From Brevundimonas alba (GTDB taxonomy: Bacteria; Pseudomonadota; Alphaproteobacteria; Caulobacterales; Caulobacteraceae): DNA of 64,000 bases. The translations under genes and the position numbers were made by a program. Where the stretch lies: the NCBI RefSeq assembly GCF_011927945.1, contig NZ_JAATJM010000001.1, positions 1,497,501 to 1,561,500 of the forward strand, read 5' to 3'. Below are positions 26,012 to 35,384 of the stretch, piece by piece (the stretch's first letter is position 1; every line of letters begins with the position of its first letter). The notes below the pieces were generated by a model. It did not search any database. It worked only from the letters and a program-made list of their open reading frames with translations, and had not been told where the DNA came from.

Positions 26012-27049
26012 ATGATGAAGCTCAGACATCTGATGACGGCCGCCCTGGGCGGTCTGGTCCTCTCGTGTGAAGGACCGGCAGCGGTGCTGGCGCAGGAGGC
26101 GGCGCCAGTCGTTCAGCCGCAGACGGCGATCACGGAGGCGCACCGGGCGCGGGCGCTCGATACGCTGGACCGCCGGCTGGCGCACTATGTGATGCACGAG
26201 CGGACGCCGGCGATCCGGGCCCGACTGGCGGAGCGGCGTGCGGCCTATCTGGCGCTTGCCGATCCGGAGGCGTTCCGGCAGGCCATCAACGCGGACCTGC
26301 TGGCGGTGTCGGGCGACAAGCATCTTCAGGTCTGGATCGAGCCGCGCAGCCGCGACGAGGTGATTGCGGAGGGGCCGCCCCCGACGATGGAGCAGATGTC
26401 GACGGAGGAGGCGCGGAACGGCTTCGGCGTGCGTGATGTGCGCGTGCTGGAGGGCGGGGTCGGCTACCTCGACCTCGCCTATTTCAGCGGCCATCCCGAC
26501 GCAGGTGCGGCGATCGATGCCGCGCTGGCGAAGCTGGCCGGATCGCGGGCGCTGGTGCTCGACCTGCGGCGCAACGGCGGGGGCGGCGAGGCGGCGCTGA
26601 AGCGGCTGATGGGGCATCTTGCGCCGACGCCGATGCGGCTGGAGGATATCCAGATGCGCCGCTGCGCGCCTGATCCCGCCGATCCGGAAGGCTGCGTGCA
26701 GGACGGCTCGCGGGAGGTGCAGGAACGCCATGCGGACGCCGTGGCGGCGCCGGTGTTTCCGACACAGCCGGTCTATGCGCTGACCTCGGGCGGGACCTTC
26801 TCGGCGGCGGAGGCGGTAGCCTACGACCTGCAGGCCACCGGCCGGGCGACGGTGATCGGCGAGGTCACCGGCGGCGGCGCCAACCCGTCGATCGCCATGG
26901 ACCTGGGCCCCTGGTTCACGGTCATCATGCCGATCGGCGAGGCGCGGCACCCGGCGACGGGGACGAACTGGGAGGGAGTCGGCGTTCAGCCAGACGTGGC
27001 CGTTCCGGAGGACCGGGCGCTGGAGGAGGCGCTAGGACGGATCGGCTAG
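26012..27049 (+). CDS. S41-family (C-terminal processing/tricorn-like) peptidase, exported
   Basis: 345 residues with a signal peptide (to about AAVLAQ). The core has the S41 pattern: GVGYLDLAYFSG, VLDLRRNGGGGE, and the catalytic serine in LTSGGTFSAAEA (Ser264, numbered from the first Met). GEVTGGGANP and NWEGVGVQPDV near the end are typical of IRBP-like S41 enzymes. No PDZ domain is seen. A strong AAGGAG lies just before; the second ATG (26015) has better spacing. Its stop overlaps that of the converging FAH gene by 2 bases. Confidence 0.88.
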   Translation: MMKLRHLMTAALGGLVLSCEGPAAVLAQEAAPVVQPQTAITEAHRARALDTLDRRLAHYVMHERTPAIRARLAERRAAYLALADPEAFRQAINADLLAVSGDKHLQVWIEPRSRDEVIAEGPPPTMEQMSTEEARNGFGVRDVRVLEGGVGYLDLAYFSGHPDAGAAIDAALAKLAGSRALVLDLRRNGGGGEAALKRLMGHLAPTPMRLEDIQMRRCAPDPADPEGCVQDGSREVQERHADAVAAPVFPTQPVYALTSGGTFSAAEAVAYDLQATGRATVIGEVTGGGANPSIAMDLGPWFTVIMPIGEARHPATGTNWEGVGVQPDVAVPEDRALEEALGRIG

Positions 27050-28053
27050 GCGGCCGCCACCGTCTGTTCGATCGCGCCGAAGATGGAGTGGTGCTGATCG
27101 TCCAGCATTTCGATGCGGACGGTGTCGCCGTGCTTGAGGAACTCCGTCTCGGCCTTGCCGCGCAGGATGGTCTCGACCGTGCGGACCTCGGCGATACAGG
27201 AGTAGCCTAGGCCGCCTTCGCTGACCGGCTTGCCCGGACCGCCGTCCGCGTCGCGGTTCGACACGGTGCCCGAGCCGATGATGGTCCCGGCGCACAGGCT
27301 ACGGGTTTTGGCGAGGTGGGCGATCAGGGTGCCGAAATCGAAGGTCATGTCGACGCCGGCGTCCGCCTTGCCGAAGTCCTTGCCGTTGAGCTGGACGTTC
27401 AGTTCGCCCTTGAGCTTGCCGTGGGCCCAGCGGTCGCCGAGTGCGTCGGGGGTGACGAACACCGGCGACAGGGCCGAGGCGGGTTTCGACTGAACGAAGC
27501 CGAAGCCCTTGGCCAGTTCGGCCGGGATCAGGTTGCGCAGGCTGACGTCGTTGACGAGGCCGACGAGGCGGATGTGCGACAGCGCCTCTTCGCGCGACAC
27601 GCCCTGCGGCACGTCGCCGGTGACGACCACGACCTCGGCCTCCAGATCGCAGCCCCAGCTTTCGTCGGACAGGGGGATCGGATCGCGCGGGGCGAGGAAG
27701 GCGTCGGAGCCGCCCTGATACATCAGGGGATCGGTCCAGAAGCTGTCGGGCATTTCGGCGCCGCGCGCCTGCCGCACAAGGGCGACGTGGTTCACATAGG
27801 CCGAGCCGTCGGCCCACTGATAGGCCCGGGGCAGGGGCGAGGCGGCCTCCCGCTCATGGAAGCGGCCACGCGGCACGCCGCCGTGCTCGAGGCTCTCGGC
27901 CAGGGCTCGCAGGTCCGGCTCGACCCGGTCCCAGTCGTCGAGCGCCGCCTGCAGCGTCGGGGCGATCAGGAAGGCGTCCGTAAACCAGGCGAGGTCGTTG
28001 GAGACGAGGACGAGGCGACCGTCGCGGCCGTGCTTGAGCGAGGCGAGTTTCAT
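27046..28053 (-). CDS. fumarylacetoacetate hydrolase (FAH) family protein
   Basis: 335-residue cytoplasmic hydrolase or decarboxylase of the FAH fold, which acts on 1,3-diketo or oxaloacetate-like compounds with Mg/Mn. Seen: DESWGCDLEAEVVVVTGDV, with the metal-binding acidic residues, LVNDVSLRNLIPAE, GFVQSKPASALSPVFVTPD, and GTIIGSGTVSNRD. This is the bacterial FAH form with an extra N-terminal domain (about 80 residues), often found with tyrosine or aromatic catabolism, but no hmgA or maiA is adjacent. It stands alone, convergent with the S41 gene. Exact substrate not determined. Confidence 0.88.
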   Translation of the reverse strand: MKLASLKHGRDGRLVLVSNDLAWFTDAFLIAPTLQAALDDWDRVEPDLRALAESLEHGGVPRGRFHEREAASPLPRAYQWADGSAYVNHVALVRQARGAEMPDSFWTDPLMYQGGSDAFLAPRDPIPLSDESWGCDLEAEVVVVTGDVPQGVSREEALSHIRLVGLVNDVSLRNLIPAELAKGFGFVQSKPASALSPVFVTPDALGDRWAHGKLKGELNVQLNGKDFGKADAGVDMTFDFGTLIAHLAKTRSLCAGTIIGSGTVSNRDADGGPGKPVSEGGLGYSCIAEVRTVETILRGKAETEFLKHGDTVRIEMLDDQHHSIFGAIEQTVAAA

Positions 28054-28098
28054 GCCTCAAGGCTTAAGCGGTTTCCCGGCGTTGGGGAACAGGTCGTG

Positions 28099-28815
28099 TC
28101 AGTGATGACCGCCGCTGTGGCTCAGATGGGGGCGACGCGGTCCGGGATCGGAGAGCTCGGCGACGATGGCTCGCATCTCGCCTTGCCGGGCTGAGCGGTG
28201 GCGCCAGTAGTCGTTGAAGGCGGCGACCGCGAGCCGGAGGGCGTCGTTGCGTTCCTGCGTCGTCATCGGCCGCTTGGGGGAATGATGCGGCTGATGCGGC
28301 GCGTGCCCTGCGCCGGTCGTCGGGGCGTGCACGGAGATGGTGACGTTGGCCTGGGCGGGGGCGGGGGCATGATCCTGCCCTTGGCCGTCGTGGTCGTGCG
28401 GGGTCTCGCCGTGAGGGGCGGGAGAGTGACCGCCAGCGTGAGCCTTCTCATCGACCTCGCCTTTCAGCGCTTCGTCGAGCGACTTCATGCAGCGGTTCAG
28501 GTCGCCACCGAAAGCGAGGGTGCAGCCCAAGCGCGCCTTCACCACGCGCTGCAGTTCGGCGGCGCGGGCCGGCAGGGAGTCGGTGTCGGCCTTCATGGCG
28601 TTCTTGGCCGCATCGTCGACGGCCTCCCAGATGCCGGGCGCGGCGTCGCCCTTCCGCGAACGGGAGCCGCTGCCCATCAGCCAGCCGATCATCGCCGCCA
28701 CGACCAGCGCGAGAAGGATGGCGCCCCAGATCATTGGGTCGGCGCCGATCAGAAGGGGCGCGTCGAGCGGCGCATTGGCCGCATCGGCGGTGGCGAAATC
28801 GGGGCCGTAGGACAT
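28099..28815 (-). CDS. hypothetical single-pass membrane protein with His-rich linker
   Basis: 238 residues starting at the ATG at complement 28815. One membrane helix (MIWGAILLALVVAAMIGWLMG, split here by position 30-50) follows a short exterior segment. A cytosolic region has two cysteines (LGCTLAF, NRCMKSL), then a histidine/aspartate-rich low-complexity linker (HGETPHDHDGQGQDH) that could bind metal, and a helical tail. I do not recognise a family. The upstream in-frame ATG at complement 28857 adds a basic leader and is less likely. Confidence 0.7.
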   Translation of the reverse strand: MSYGPDFATADAANAPLDAPLLIGADPMIWGAILLALVVAAMIGWLMGSGSRSRKGDAAPGIWEAVDDAAKNAMKADTDSLPARAAELQRVVKARLGCTLAFGGDLNRCMKSLDEALKGEVDEKAHAGGHSPAPHGETPHDHDGQGQDHAPAPAQANVTISVHAPTTGAGHAPHQPHHSPKRPMTTQERNDALRLAVAAFNDYWRHRSARQGEMRAIVAELSDPGPRRPHLSHSGGHH

Positions 28816-28911
28816 GCTGATCCCCGCTGGAGCGACCGCGGTTCGCGGACGGCGCATCTTGCCCTCACCGTCACGCTTGGCAACGGTAAAGGTTAACGAG
28901 CGTGGCCGGAC

Positions 28912-29175
28912 CTAGTCGGGGGTGATCAGCGCCTTGGCCTCGGCGCCGGTGCGGGCCCCGATGTCGCGCACCTCGACCTCGACGGAGACCGAGCCTTCGG
29001 GTTCGTGGGCCCAGAGGTAGCGGCGCTCGACCTCCACTTCGCGGCCGGAGGGCGCGAAGCCGGTGAAACTGTCGCCCCACGGGGTGATCGCCTTGATCTC
29101 CTGCCAGGCCAGGGCGCAGGCGGCGTCGAGCTCCTCCATGGCCATCAGGGAGAGTTCGTCACGCGGGTCGGTCAC
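28912..29175 (-). CDS. small hypothetical protein coupled to the asparaginase
   Basis: 87 residues, GTG start at complement 29175 overlapping the asparaginase stop as GTGA, which supports expression by coupling. Acidic, with a beta-rich middle (FAPSGREVEVERRYLW, VSVEVEVRDIG), no signal peptide and no cysteine motif. I do not recognise the family. Confidence 0.7.
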   Translation of the reverse strand: MTDPRDELSLMAMEELDAACALAWQEIKAITPWGDSFTGFAPSGREVEVERRYLWAHEPEGSVSVEVEVRDIGARTGAEAKALITPD

Positions 29176-30236
29176 GGGCGCAGCGCCTCGTCACCGTAGA
29201 TGGCCACGCGGGCGGGTTCGCTGGAGGAGACGGCGCCGCGGTACATGCCGGAGGTGTTCATGGCGAAGGCGGGGGTTCCGTCCAGGCCCATGACGATGAC
29301 CCCGCCATCGCCGCGGATGGAGGCGACGTCGGCGATCTCGGCCTCGGCGGCGGTCTGGACGTCGGCGCCGGCGGCGGTGCGATGGCAGATGTCGCGGGCC
29401 ACGGTGGCGCGGATGAAGTATTCGCCGGAACCGGTGGCGGAGACCGCGCAGCCGTCGGCGTTGGAGGCATAGGTGCCGGCGCCGATGATCGGCACATCGC
29501 CTACACGGCCCCAGCGCTTGGCGGTCATGCCGCCGGTCGAGGTGCCGGCGGCGAGGCGGCCCTGACTGTCCAGCGCGACCGCGCCGACAGTCCCGAATTT
29601 GCGCTCGTTGAGGGGCGGGGCGGGGAGATTGCTCGCGGCGTGGGGTGATGGAGCGCCGGTGGGTCGCTCGGGGATGGGCTGGCCTTGCTGTTCGAGCGCG
29701 CGGACGAGACCTTGCCAACGGCGCTCGGTGAAGAAGAAGGACGGCTCGACCTGCTCGAGACCGACGGAGGCGGCGAAGGTATCGGCGCCCTCGCCGATGA
29801 GCATGACGTGCGGCGACTGCTCCATCACGGCGCGGGCGGCGGCAATGGGGTGACGGGTGGTGGTCAGGCCGGCAACAGCGCCAGCGGTCAAGTTTGAGCC
29901 ATTCATGATCGCCGAGTCGAGCTCATTGCGTCCCGCCGCGGTGAAAACGGCGCCGCGCCCGGCGTTGAACAGGGGATCGTCTTCCATGATCTGGATCGCG
30001 GCCTGAACGGCGTCGAGCGCCGAGCCCCCGCTGGCGAGGACGGCCGAGCCCGCCTCCAGCGCCACCTTGAGCGCGGCGCGGTAAGCGGCGTCCTGTTCGG
30101 GCGTCAGGCTGTCGCGCTCGATGACGCCGGCCCCGCCATGGATAGCGAAGGACCAGCGGGCGGGTTCCTGTGCGGCGGCGGGCGCGGCGATCAGGGCGAG
30201 GGCGGCGGCGAGGGGGAGCAGGCGGGTCAGGGTCAT
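29172..30236 (-). CDS. isoaspartyl peptidase/L-asparaginase, exported Ntn hydrolase
   Basis: 354-residue plant-type asparaginase that self-cleaves and hydrolyses isoaspartyl dipeptides or asparagine. A signal peptide (ALALIAAPAAAQ) sends it to the periplasm. IHGGAG and NAGRGAVFTAAG are family hallmarks, and the cleavage/nucleophile site is Thr216 in KFGTVGAVALD, followed by AAGTSTGGMTAKRWGRVGD and GCAVSATGSGEYFIR for substrate binding. The ATG at complement 30236 was chosen because it begins the signal peptide; the open frame extends upstream over the ABC ATPase region. Coupled to the small gene downstream. Confidence 0.93.
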   Translation of the reverse strand: MTLTRLLPLAAALALIAAPAAAQEPARWSFAIHGGAGVIERDSLTPEQDAAYRAALKVALEAGSAVLASGGSALDAVQAAIQIMEDDPLFNAGRGAVFTAAGRNELDSAIMNGSNLTAGAVAGLTTTRHPIAAARAVMEQSPHVMLIGEGADTFAASVGLEQVEPSFFFTERRWQGLVRALEQQGQPIPERPTGAPSPHAASNLPAPPLNERKFGTVGAVALDSQGRLAAGTSTGGMTAKRWGRVGDVPIIGAGTYASNADGCAVSATGSGEYFIRATVARDICHRTAAGADVQTAAEAEIADVASIRGDGGVIVMGLDGTPAFAMNTSGMYRGAVSSSEPARVAIYGDEALRP

Positions 30237-30267
30237 GGCCGCAAGGTCGGCCAAGCGCGGGCTCAAC

Positions 30268-30999
30268 TCAAGGCCTGAAACCAGGGGTCTGGCCGCAGCA
30301 CGGACAGCCGGTGGTCTCGACGCCGAACAGGGCGCGGATACGATCGGCGCCGAGGGCGTAGGCGGGCGTTTTGACTTCGATCCAGTCCGGACCGATGGCC
30401 AGAATGCGGTCGGCCCTTGCCGCGAACGGCAGGTGGTGGGTGGAGGCGAGGACGATCCGGCCCTCCGCGGCGAGAGGCCGGACCGCGGCCTCGACCGCCT
30501 GGGCATGGGCGGGGTCGAGCATCGCCAGCGGCTCGTCGAGCAGGCAGACCGGGGCTGCCTGCACGAACATGCGCGCGATCAGGACCAGTTGCTGCTGACC
30601 GCTGGAGAGACGGTCGAAGGGACGATCCGCGAGGTCGAGGACGTCGAGCCGGGACAGGGCCGCGCGGGCCGCCTCGACGTCGTCAGGCGTCAGGCCGGGG
30701 GACCAGCGGCGCAGACCCGCCCGGCCGAGCGCCGTCAGGTGCAGGGCGGAAAAGGCAGCGGAGACGGCGCCTGGCGGCGGGAGGTAGGCGGCGGAGGCCG
30801 GGCCGTCGATGCGGCCCGCGAGCGGCGGGATCAGACCGGCCAGGGTCTTCAGGAGGGTGGTCTTGCCGGCGCCGTTGGGACCGATCAGGGCGATGACCTC
30901 GCCTGGGCTGGCCGTCATGTCGAGCGGCGGCAGTCGGAAGCCCGCGCCGGTCCGCGAGCGCCGGCCCGCGACCAGGCCGTCAAGGACAAGCGCGCTCAC
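30268..30999 (-). CDS. ABC importer ATP-binding protein, FecE/BtuD type
   Basis: 243-residue ATPase with Walker A GPNGAGKTT, signature LSSGQQQ and Walker B VCLLDEP, followed by the H-loop STHH. It starts with GTG overlapping the permease stop (GTGA). An unusual tail with CPCCGQ near the C-terminus could bind a metal. Third gene of a binding protein-permease-ATPase operon for an iron-siderophore, heme or cobalamin-like compound. Confidence 0.9.
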   Translation of the reverse strand: MSALVLDGLVAGRRSRTGAGFRLPPLDMTASPGEVIALIGPNGAGKTTLLKTLAGLIPPLAGRIDGPASAAYLPPPGAVSAAFSALHLTALGRAGLRRWSPGLTPDDVEAARAALSRLDVLDLADRPFDRLSSGQQQLVLIARMFVQAAPVCLLDEPLAMLDPAHAQAVEAAVRPLAAEGRIVLASTHHLPFAARADRILAIGPDWIEVKTPAYALGADRIRALFGVETTGCPCCGQTPGFRP

Positions 31000-31994
31000 A
31001 CCCGCCTCGATGTGGCGATGAAGAGGGCGAGAAACGCGGGGGCGCCGACGGCGGCGGAGAGCAGGCCGACGGGCAGTTCGGCGGGGCCGAAGGCGGTGGA
31101 CAGTCGGTCGAGGAGCAGGGCGAAAAGGGCGCCCATGGCCATGGCGGAGGGGATCAGCCGCTCCGCTCGGTCGCCGACGAGGCGGCGGGCGGCGTGGGGC
31201 GCGAGCAGGCCGATCCAGCCGACGATGCCCGCAATGGCGACGGCGGAGGACGTCATGAGCGCGGCGGCGGCGAGAGCCAGAAGGCGAAGAGGAGCAGCGG
31301 GGAGTCCGAGAGAGCGGGCCTGCTCATCACCCAGAGAGAGGACATCGAGGCGGAAGCCCAACCATAGGAGAACCGCGGAGCCCAGCCCGACCGGGGCGAG
31401 GGCCAGAAGCGCCTCGCCGGCCGTCGCCCGGGTGAAGGAGCCAAGCAGCCAGTAGGTGATCGACGGCAGTTGGGAGTAGGGCTCGGCCACGATGATCACG
31501 AGGCCCAGCCCGGCGGAGGCGAGGGCGCCGGCGACGATGCCGCACAGGATGAGGGCGAGCCGGCCGTCGCCGCTACGGGTCAGGGCGGCGCAGGCGATGG
31601 CGACGGCGCCTGTCGCCAGACCGCCGGCGAAGGCCGCGCCTTGGGTCAGCAGGGCTCCAGCGCCGAGCAGCAGGGCCAGAGCCGCGCCGAATCCCGCGCC
31701 GGATGTGACGCCGAGCAGATCCGGGGAGGCCAGTGGATTGCGGAACAGAATCTGGAACCCGGCGCCCGCTCCCGCGAGGGCCGCCCCGCAGGTCATGGCC
31801 GCCAGCAGGCGCGGCCCCCGAAGCGACAGGGCGAGCTCGGCCTCCGGCGGCCCATGGCCGAAGAGGGCCGTGATCAGCTGCTCGGGTGAGACGCCCAGAG
31901 GACCGGTCGCGAGAACCGCCGCGGCGGCCGCAAGGGCCAGCAGCGCCAGCGCCAGAGGCGCGGCGAGGGCGCGGAAGCGCTTCAGCGGATCCAT
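30996..31994 (-). CDS. ABC importer permease, FecCD/BtuC family
   Basis: 332-residue inner-membrane permease with about 9-10 helices. FecCD motifs seen are LRGPRLLAAMTCGAALAGAG, FRNPLASPDLLGVTSGAG, the coupling region SLGDEQARSLGL and GIVGWIGLLAPHAARRLVG. It overlaps the binding-protein gene by 13 bp and the ATPase gene by 4 bp. The family moves iron complexes or vitamin B12. No TonB receptor is adjacent to narrow this down. Confidence 0.92.
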   Translation of the reverse strand: MDPLKRFRALAAPLALALLALAAAAAVLATGPLGVSPEQLITALFGHGPPEAELALSLRGPRLLAAMTCGAALAGAGAGFQILFRNPLASPDLLGVTSGAGFGAALALLLGAGALLTQGAAFAGGLATGAVAIACAALTRSGDGRLALILCGIVAGALASAGLGLVIIVAEPYSQLPSITYWLLGSFTRATAGEALLALAPVGLGSAVLLWLGFRLDVLSLGDEQARSLGLPAAPLRLLALAAAALMTSSAVAIAGIVGWIGLLAPHAARRLVGDRAERLIPSAMAMGALFALLLDRLSTAFGPAELPVGLLSAAVGAPAFLALFIATSRRV

Positions 31995-32923
31995 CGCGGG
32001 CGGGGGATTTCCGCGGGCGCCATGCCGTACAGGCGGCGGCTGAGCACGGTCAGCTCCATCCAGCCGTGCTCGGGATTGGCCAACCAGGCGCAGCCCAGCA
32101 GGCGGTTTACGGACGGTGGCCGGTCGATCCAGCCGAAGGGCGTGGTCGGCAGCAGGAGAAGGGTTCGCCGCGCGCCGTTGCGACGGTTCCGCCAGACCGG
32201 ATCGTCGGCGGCCGCTGCCGCGAACTCCGGACTGAGGGTGACGATCACCTCCGGATCCCAGGCGGCGACCTGTTCGCGGGTGACGCGGCCTATGTCGCGA
32301 GACCCCTCCGCGACGTTGGTCCAGCGGGCGCCCTCCAGCACTTCAGTGGCCAGCGCGCCGCGGAAGCCGGTCTCGAGCCCGTCGGCCCCACGGGCGTAGT
32401 AGAAGGTCCTTCCCGCCGGCGCACGTCGCCAGCGTTCGAGGATATCGGCGGCGGCATCGGCGAGTTCCTCCCCACGAGACCTGGAGTCGAGGAGCTGGCC
32501 GGCCTCGTGGAAGGCCTCGGGCATGCGCGGCAGCGAGCCGTCGATCAGCCGCCAGTCGACGCCGAGACGGGCTTTCATACGGGTCGCGAGACCCTGATGC
32601 TCCGGGTCGGCGTCGCCATAGTCGATGACCAGCCGAGGCTTGAGCGCGGCGATGGCCTCAGGCGTGGCCGGGCGGCCGCCGCTGGCCAGGGCGCCGAGCT
32701 CGGGAAGGGCCGCCGCCAATCCCGGCAGGGCGGCGAGAGCGGCCATATCGGGTTTGCGCGGCCAGCCCGCGAGGCGGTTCCGCGCCACGGCCCAGATCAG
32801 GAGGGCCGCCGGTTGACCCGCTGCCACCACGTCACCTGCGGCCGCGGTCGGCGGACCTGAACAGCCGGCCGCCAGCAGGCCTCCCGCCAGGCCTGAGAGC
32901 GTCAATGCGCGTCGTGTCAGCAT
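31982..32923 (-). CDS. ABC importer substrate-binding lipoprotein, FecB/BtuF type
   Basis: 313 residues. The N-terminus MLTRRALTLSGLAGGLLAAGC combines a twin-arginine-like pair with a lipobox Cys21, so it is probably a periplasm-facing lipoprotein. The body has the two-lobe helical-backbone pattern of cluster A-II binding proteins (LKPRLVIDYGDADPEH, WDPEVIVTLSPEF). First gene of the operon. I looked upstream (to about 33000) for a cobalamin riboswitch and saw none of its conserved boxes. Confidence 0.85.
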   Translation of the reverse strand: MLTRRALTLSGLAGGLLAAGCSGPPTAAAGDVVAAGQPAALLIWAVARNRLAGWPRKPDMAALAALPGLAAALPELGALASGGRPATPEAIAALKPRLVIDYGDADPEHQGLATRMKARLGVDWRLIDGSLPRMPEAFHEAGQLLDSRSRGEELADAAADILERWRRAPAGRTFYYARGADGLETGFRGALATEVLEGARWTNVAEGSRDIGRVTREQVAAWDPEVIVTLSPEFAAAAADDPVWRNRRNGARRTLLLLPTTPFGWIDRPPSVNRLLGCAWLANPEHGWMELTVLSRRLYGMAPAEIPRPRWIR

Positions 32924-33089
32924 GGCAGGGGCGGTCCTCCGCAGTCCGGTGCGAGGCCTCTCACGACCGGTTACGACTTGTAAAGCCTGACGCTCGGTGG
33001 TCCTATCGCCGCTTCGTCAGGGGAGGCGGGTGCGCCTTTTCGCGCGCCTTCAATCGAGGGCGGTGCATCCCCGCAGTCATAGGTTTGGC

Positions 33090-35294
33090 ATGAATTTAGT
33101 CATCTTGCTGGGGGTGGTCGTCACCCTCGTCACGGGCATTCCCGTGCTGCTCCAGATCCTCAAGAACCACCCGAAGGGCCTGATCACCTGCTTCTTCGCC
33201 GAGATGTGGGAGCGCTTCTCCTTCTACGGGATGCGCGGGCTTCTGATCTTCTACCTGACCCAGCATTTCCTGTTCGATGACCGGTTCGCGTCGGGCCAGT
33301 ACGGCACCTATGGTTCGCTGGTCTACCTGCTGCCGCTGATCGGCGGCATCGTGGCGGACCGGTATATCGGCACCCGCAAGGCGATCATGTTCGGCGCCGT
33401 CCTGCTGGTTATGGGCCATGGCCTGATGGCCTTCGAAGGCCGCGCCGCCACCCAGACGCTGGTCTATGGCGACGACACCTATCAGGTGCAGATCGAGGGC
33501 CGCGGCGATGACCGCCAGACCCGCCTGCTGGTCGACGGCCAGCCCTATGCCTTCTCGCAACGCGAGGCTTCCGGTCTGCAGATCGAGGGCGCGCCGGGTC
33601 TGCCGGCGACGCTGGCTAAGGACACGTACACCATCACCGACCCGGTCGAGGTCAACAAGCCGGCCTGGGCCGTGCTGGGTGACTTGGTCGAGGTCGAGCG
33701 GACGGTGACCACCGAACAGACCCTGACCTATCAAGGCCAGACCTACCCGGTCCGCAACGTCACGGAGGACGGTGAGACCCGCACCACCGTGCAGGTGGCC
33801 GGACGTGACTATCCGATGCCGACGACCGCCGGTCTCACGATCGAGGGCCTGCCCGCGACGGCTTCGCTGCCGGCGTCGCTGGACCAGGAGGACTTCACCT
33901 TCCAGGAACAGCGCGACCCGATGGGCCTGAACGTCTTCTGGCTGGCCCTGTCGCTGATCATCATGGGGGTGGGCTTCCTGAAGCCGAACATCTCGACGCT
34001 CGTCGGTCAGCTCTATCCGCAGGGCGACCCGCGCCGGGACTCGGGATTCACCCTCTACTACTACGGCATCAACCTCGGTTCGTTCTGGGCGGCGGTGCTG
34101 TGCGGCTTCCTCGGCCAGACCTATGGCTGGGGCTGGGGCTTCGGGCTCGCGGGCATCGGCATGTTCGCGGGTCTGGTGGTCTTCGTGCTCGGCAAGAAGC
34201 TGCTGCAGGGCAAGGGCGAGAGCCCCTATCCGGAGCTGATCAAGAAGCCGGTGCTGGGACCGATCAACCGCGAGTGGCTGATCTACATCCTCGCCTTCGT
34301 CGGCGTCGGCCTGCTGGCCACCTTCATCGTGTCGAACCACATGTTCGTCGGCATCGGCCTGGTCATCTCGACCGTGCTGTCGCTGGGCTTCATCACCTGG
34401 TTCATCATCACCAAATGCGACAAGGTCGCACGTGAGCGGATGATGCTGGCGATGGTGCTGGTGTTCGGCTCCGCGGTGTTCTTCACCCTGTTCGAACAGG
34501 CCGGCTCGTCGCTGAACCTGTTCGCGGACCGCAACGTCGATCTGGCGGTGACCAGCCAGGCCTATACCCTGTTCGGCATGCCCGTGGGCTCGCCGGCCCA
34601 GGTGGCGGCCGCCGGACTGGACACCTCGAACTGGTGGGGCTGGATCAACACCTCGCTGACCGCGTCGCAGACGCAGTCGTTCAACGCCGGCTTCATCCTG
34701 ATCTTCGCGCCGATCTTCGCCGCGCTGTGGGCCTTCCTCGCCGCGCGCCGCATCGACCCGAACCCGGTGGTCAAGTTCGGCCTCGGCATCATCCAGGTCG
34801 GCCTCGGCTTCCTGGTAATCGTCTGGGGCGTGGAGGCCGGGATGGTCAACGAGGCCTTCCGCACCCCGCTGGTGCTGCTGGCCCTGCTCTACCTGCTGCA
34901 CACCACCGGCGAGCTGTTCCTGAGCCCTGTCGGCCTGTCGGAGATCACCAAGCTTTCGGTGCCCTCCATCGTCAGCTTCATGATGGCGGTGTGGTTCATG
35001 GCCTCGTCGATCGCCCACTTCGTCGGCGGCATCATCGCCGCCACGGCGGGGACGGCCACGGTCGGCGGCGAGGTGACCAACCCGGAGGCGGCGCTGCAAA
35101 GCTCTATGTCCACCTTCAACAGCATCGGCTGGGTGGGTGTCGGCATCGGCGTAGCGTTCATCGCGGCGAGCTTCTTCATCGCCAAATGGGCCAACGGCGT
35201 AAACGACCCGGACAACCATCCGGGGCCGACGCTGACCGATCGCGGCGGGGAAGACGGCAACGTCGCCCGTCCGGAAACGACGACGCTCGGCTAA
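33090..35294 (+). CDS. POT-family peptide transporter with a large extracytoplasmic insert
   Basis: Proton-coupled di/tripeptide importer of the inner membrane (PTR2/POT). Motifs: FFAEMWERFSFYGMRGLL (the ExxER proton site) and FTLYYYGINLGSFWA (PTR2 signature). At 734 residues it is much longer than the usual 450-520. The extra is a soluble beta-rich insert at about 118-277, between the early helices and DPMGLNVFW. It is made of two similar units, the first beginning TLVYGDDTYQV at 123 and the second TLTYQGQTYPV at 211, both continuing to a LPA...DxxTxT/F end. Start is the ATG at 33090; the open frame begins further upstream without membrane character. Confidence 0.9.
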   Translation: MNLVILLGVVVTLVTGIPVLLQILKNHPKGLITCFFAEMWERFSFYGMRGLLIFYLTQHFLFDDRFASGQYGTYGSLVYLLPLIGGIVADRYIGTRKAIMFGAVLLVMGHGLMAFEGRAATQTLVYGDDTYQVQIEGRGDDRQTRLLVDGQPYAFSQREASGLQIEGAPGLPATLAKDTYTITDPVEVNKPAWAVLGDLVEVERTVTTEQTLTYQGQTYPVRNVTEDGETRTTVQVAGRDYPMPTTAGLTIEGLPATASLPASLDQEDFTFQEQRDPMGLNVFWLALSLIIMGVGFLKPNISTLVGQLYPQGDPRRDSGFTLYYYGINLGSFWAAVLCGFLGQTYGWGWGFGLAGIGMFAGLVVFVLGKKLLQGKGESPYPELIKKPVLGPINREWLIYILAFVGVGLLATFIVSNHMFVGIGLVISTVLSLGFITWFIITKCDKVARERMMLAMVLVFGSAVFFTLFEQAGSSLNLFADRNVDLAVTSQAYTLFGMPVGSPAQVAAAGLDTSNWWGWINTSLTASQTQSFNAGFILIFAPIFAALWAFLAARRIDPNPVVKFGLGIIQVGLGFLVIVWGVEAGMVNEAFRTPLVLLALLYLLHTTGELFLSPVGLSEITKLSVPSIVSFMMAVWFMASSIAHFVGGIIAATAGTATVGGEVTNPEAALQSSMSTFNSIGWVGVGIGVAFIAASFFIAKWANGVNDPDNHPGPTLTDRGGEDGNVARPETTTLG

Positions 35295-35316
35295 GGCGTC
35301 CGGCACGCCGAAACGG

Positions 35317-35348
35317 AAAGGGCGGGGCCTCGCGGCTCCGCCCTTTTT
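35317..35348. terminator. intrinsic terminator after the POT gene
   Basis: AAAGGGCGGGGCC, loop TCGC, GGCTCCGCCCTTT followed by more T, 23 bp behind the POT stop and before the converging receptor gene. The A-run on the left makes it usable from both sides. Confidence 0.85.
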
Positions 35349-35384
35349 GTTTGCGCTATCGTCCGTCGGACGGATTGAGCTTCG

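Noticed and set aside
32924-33089. Cobalamin riboswitch before the ABC importer
   Set aside because: None of the conserved B12-box or core elements could be found in the leader.
33096-35306. 736-residue minus-strand frame over the POT gene
   Set aside because: Asp/Arg/Gln-rich complement of membrane helices; the POT gene has all family motifs.
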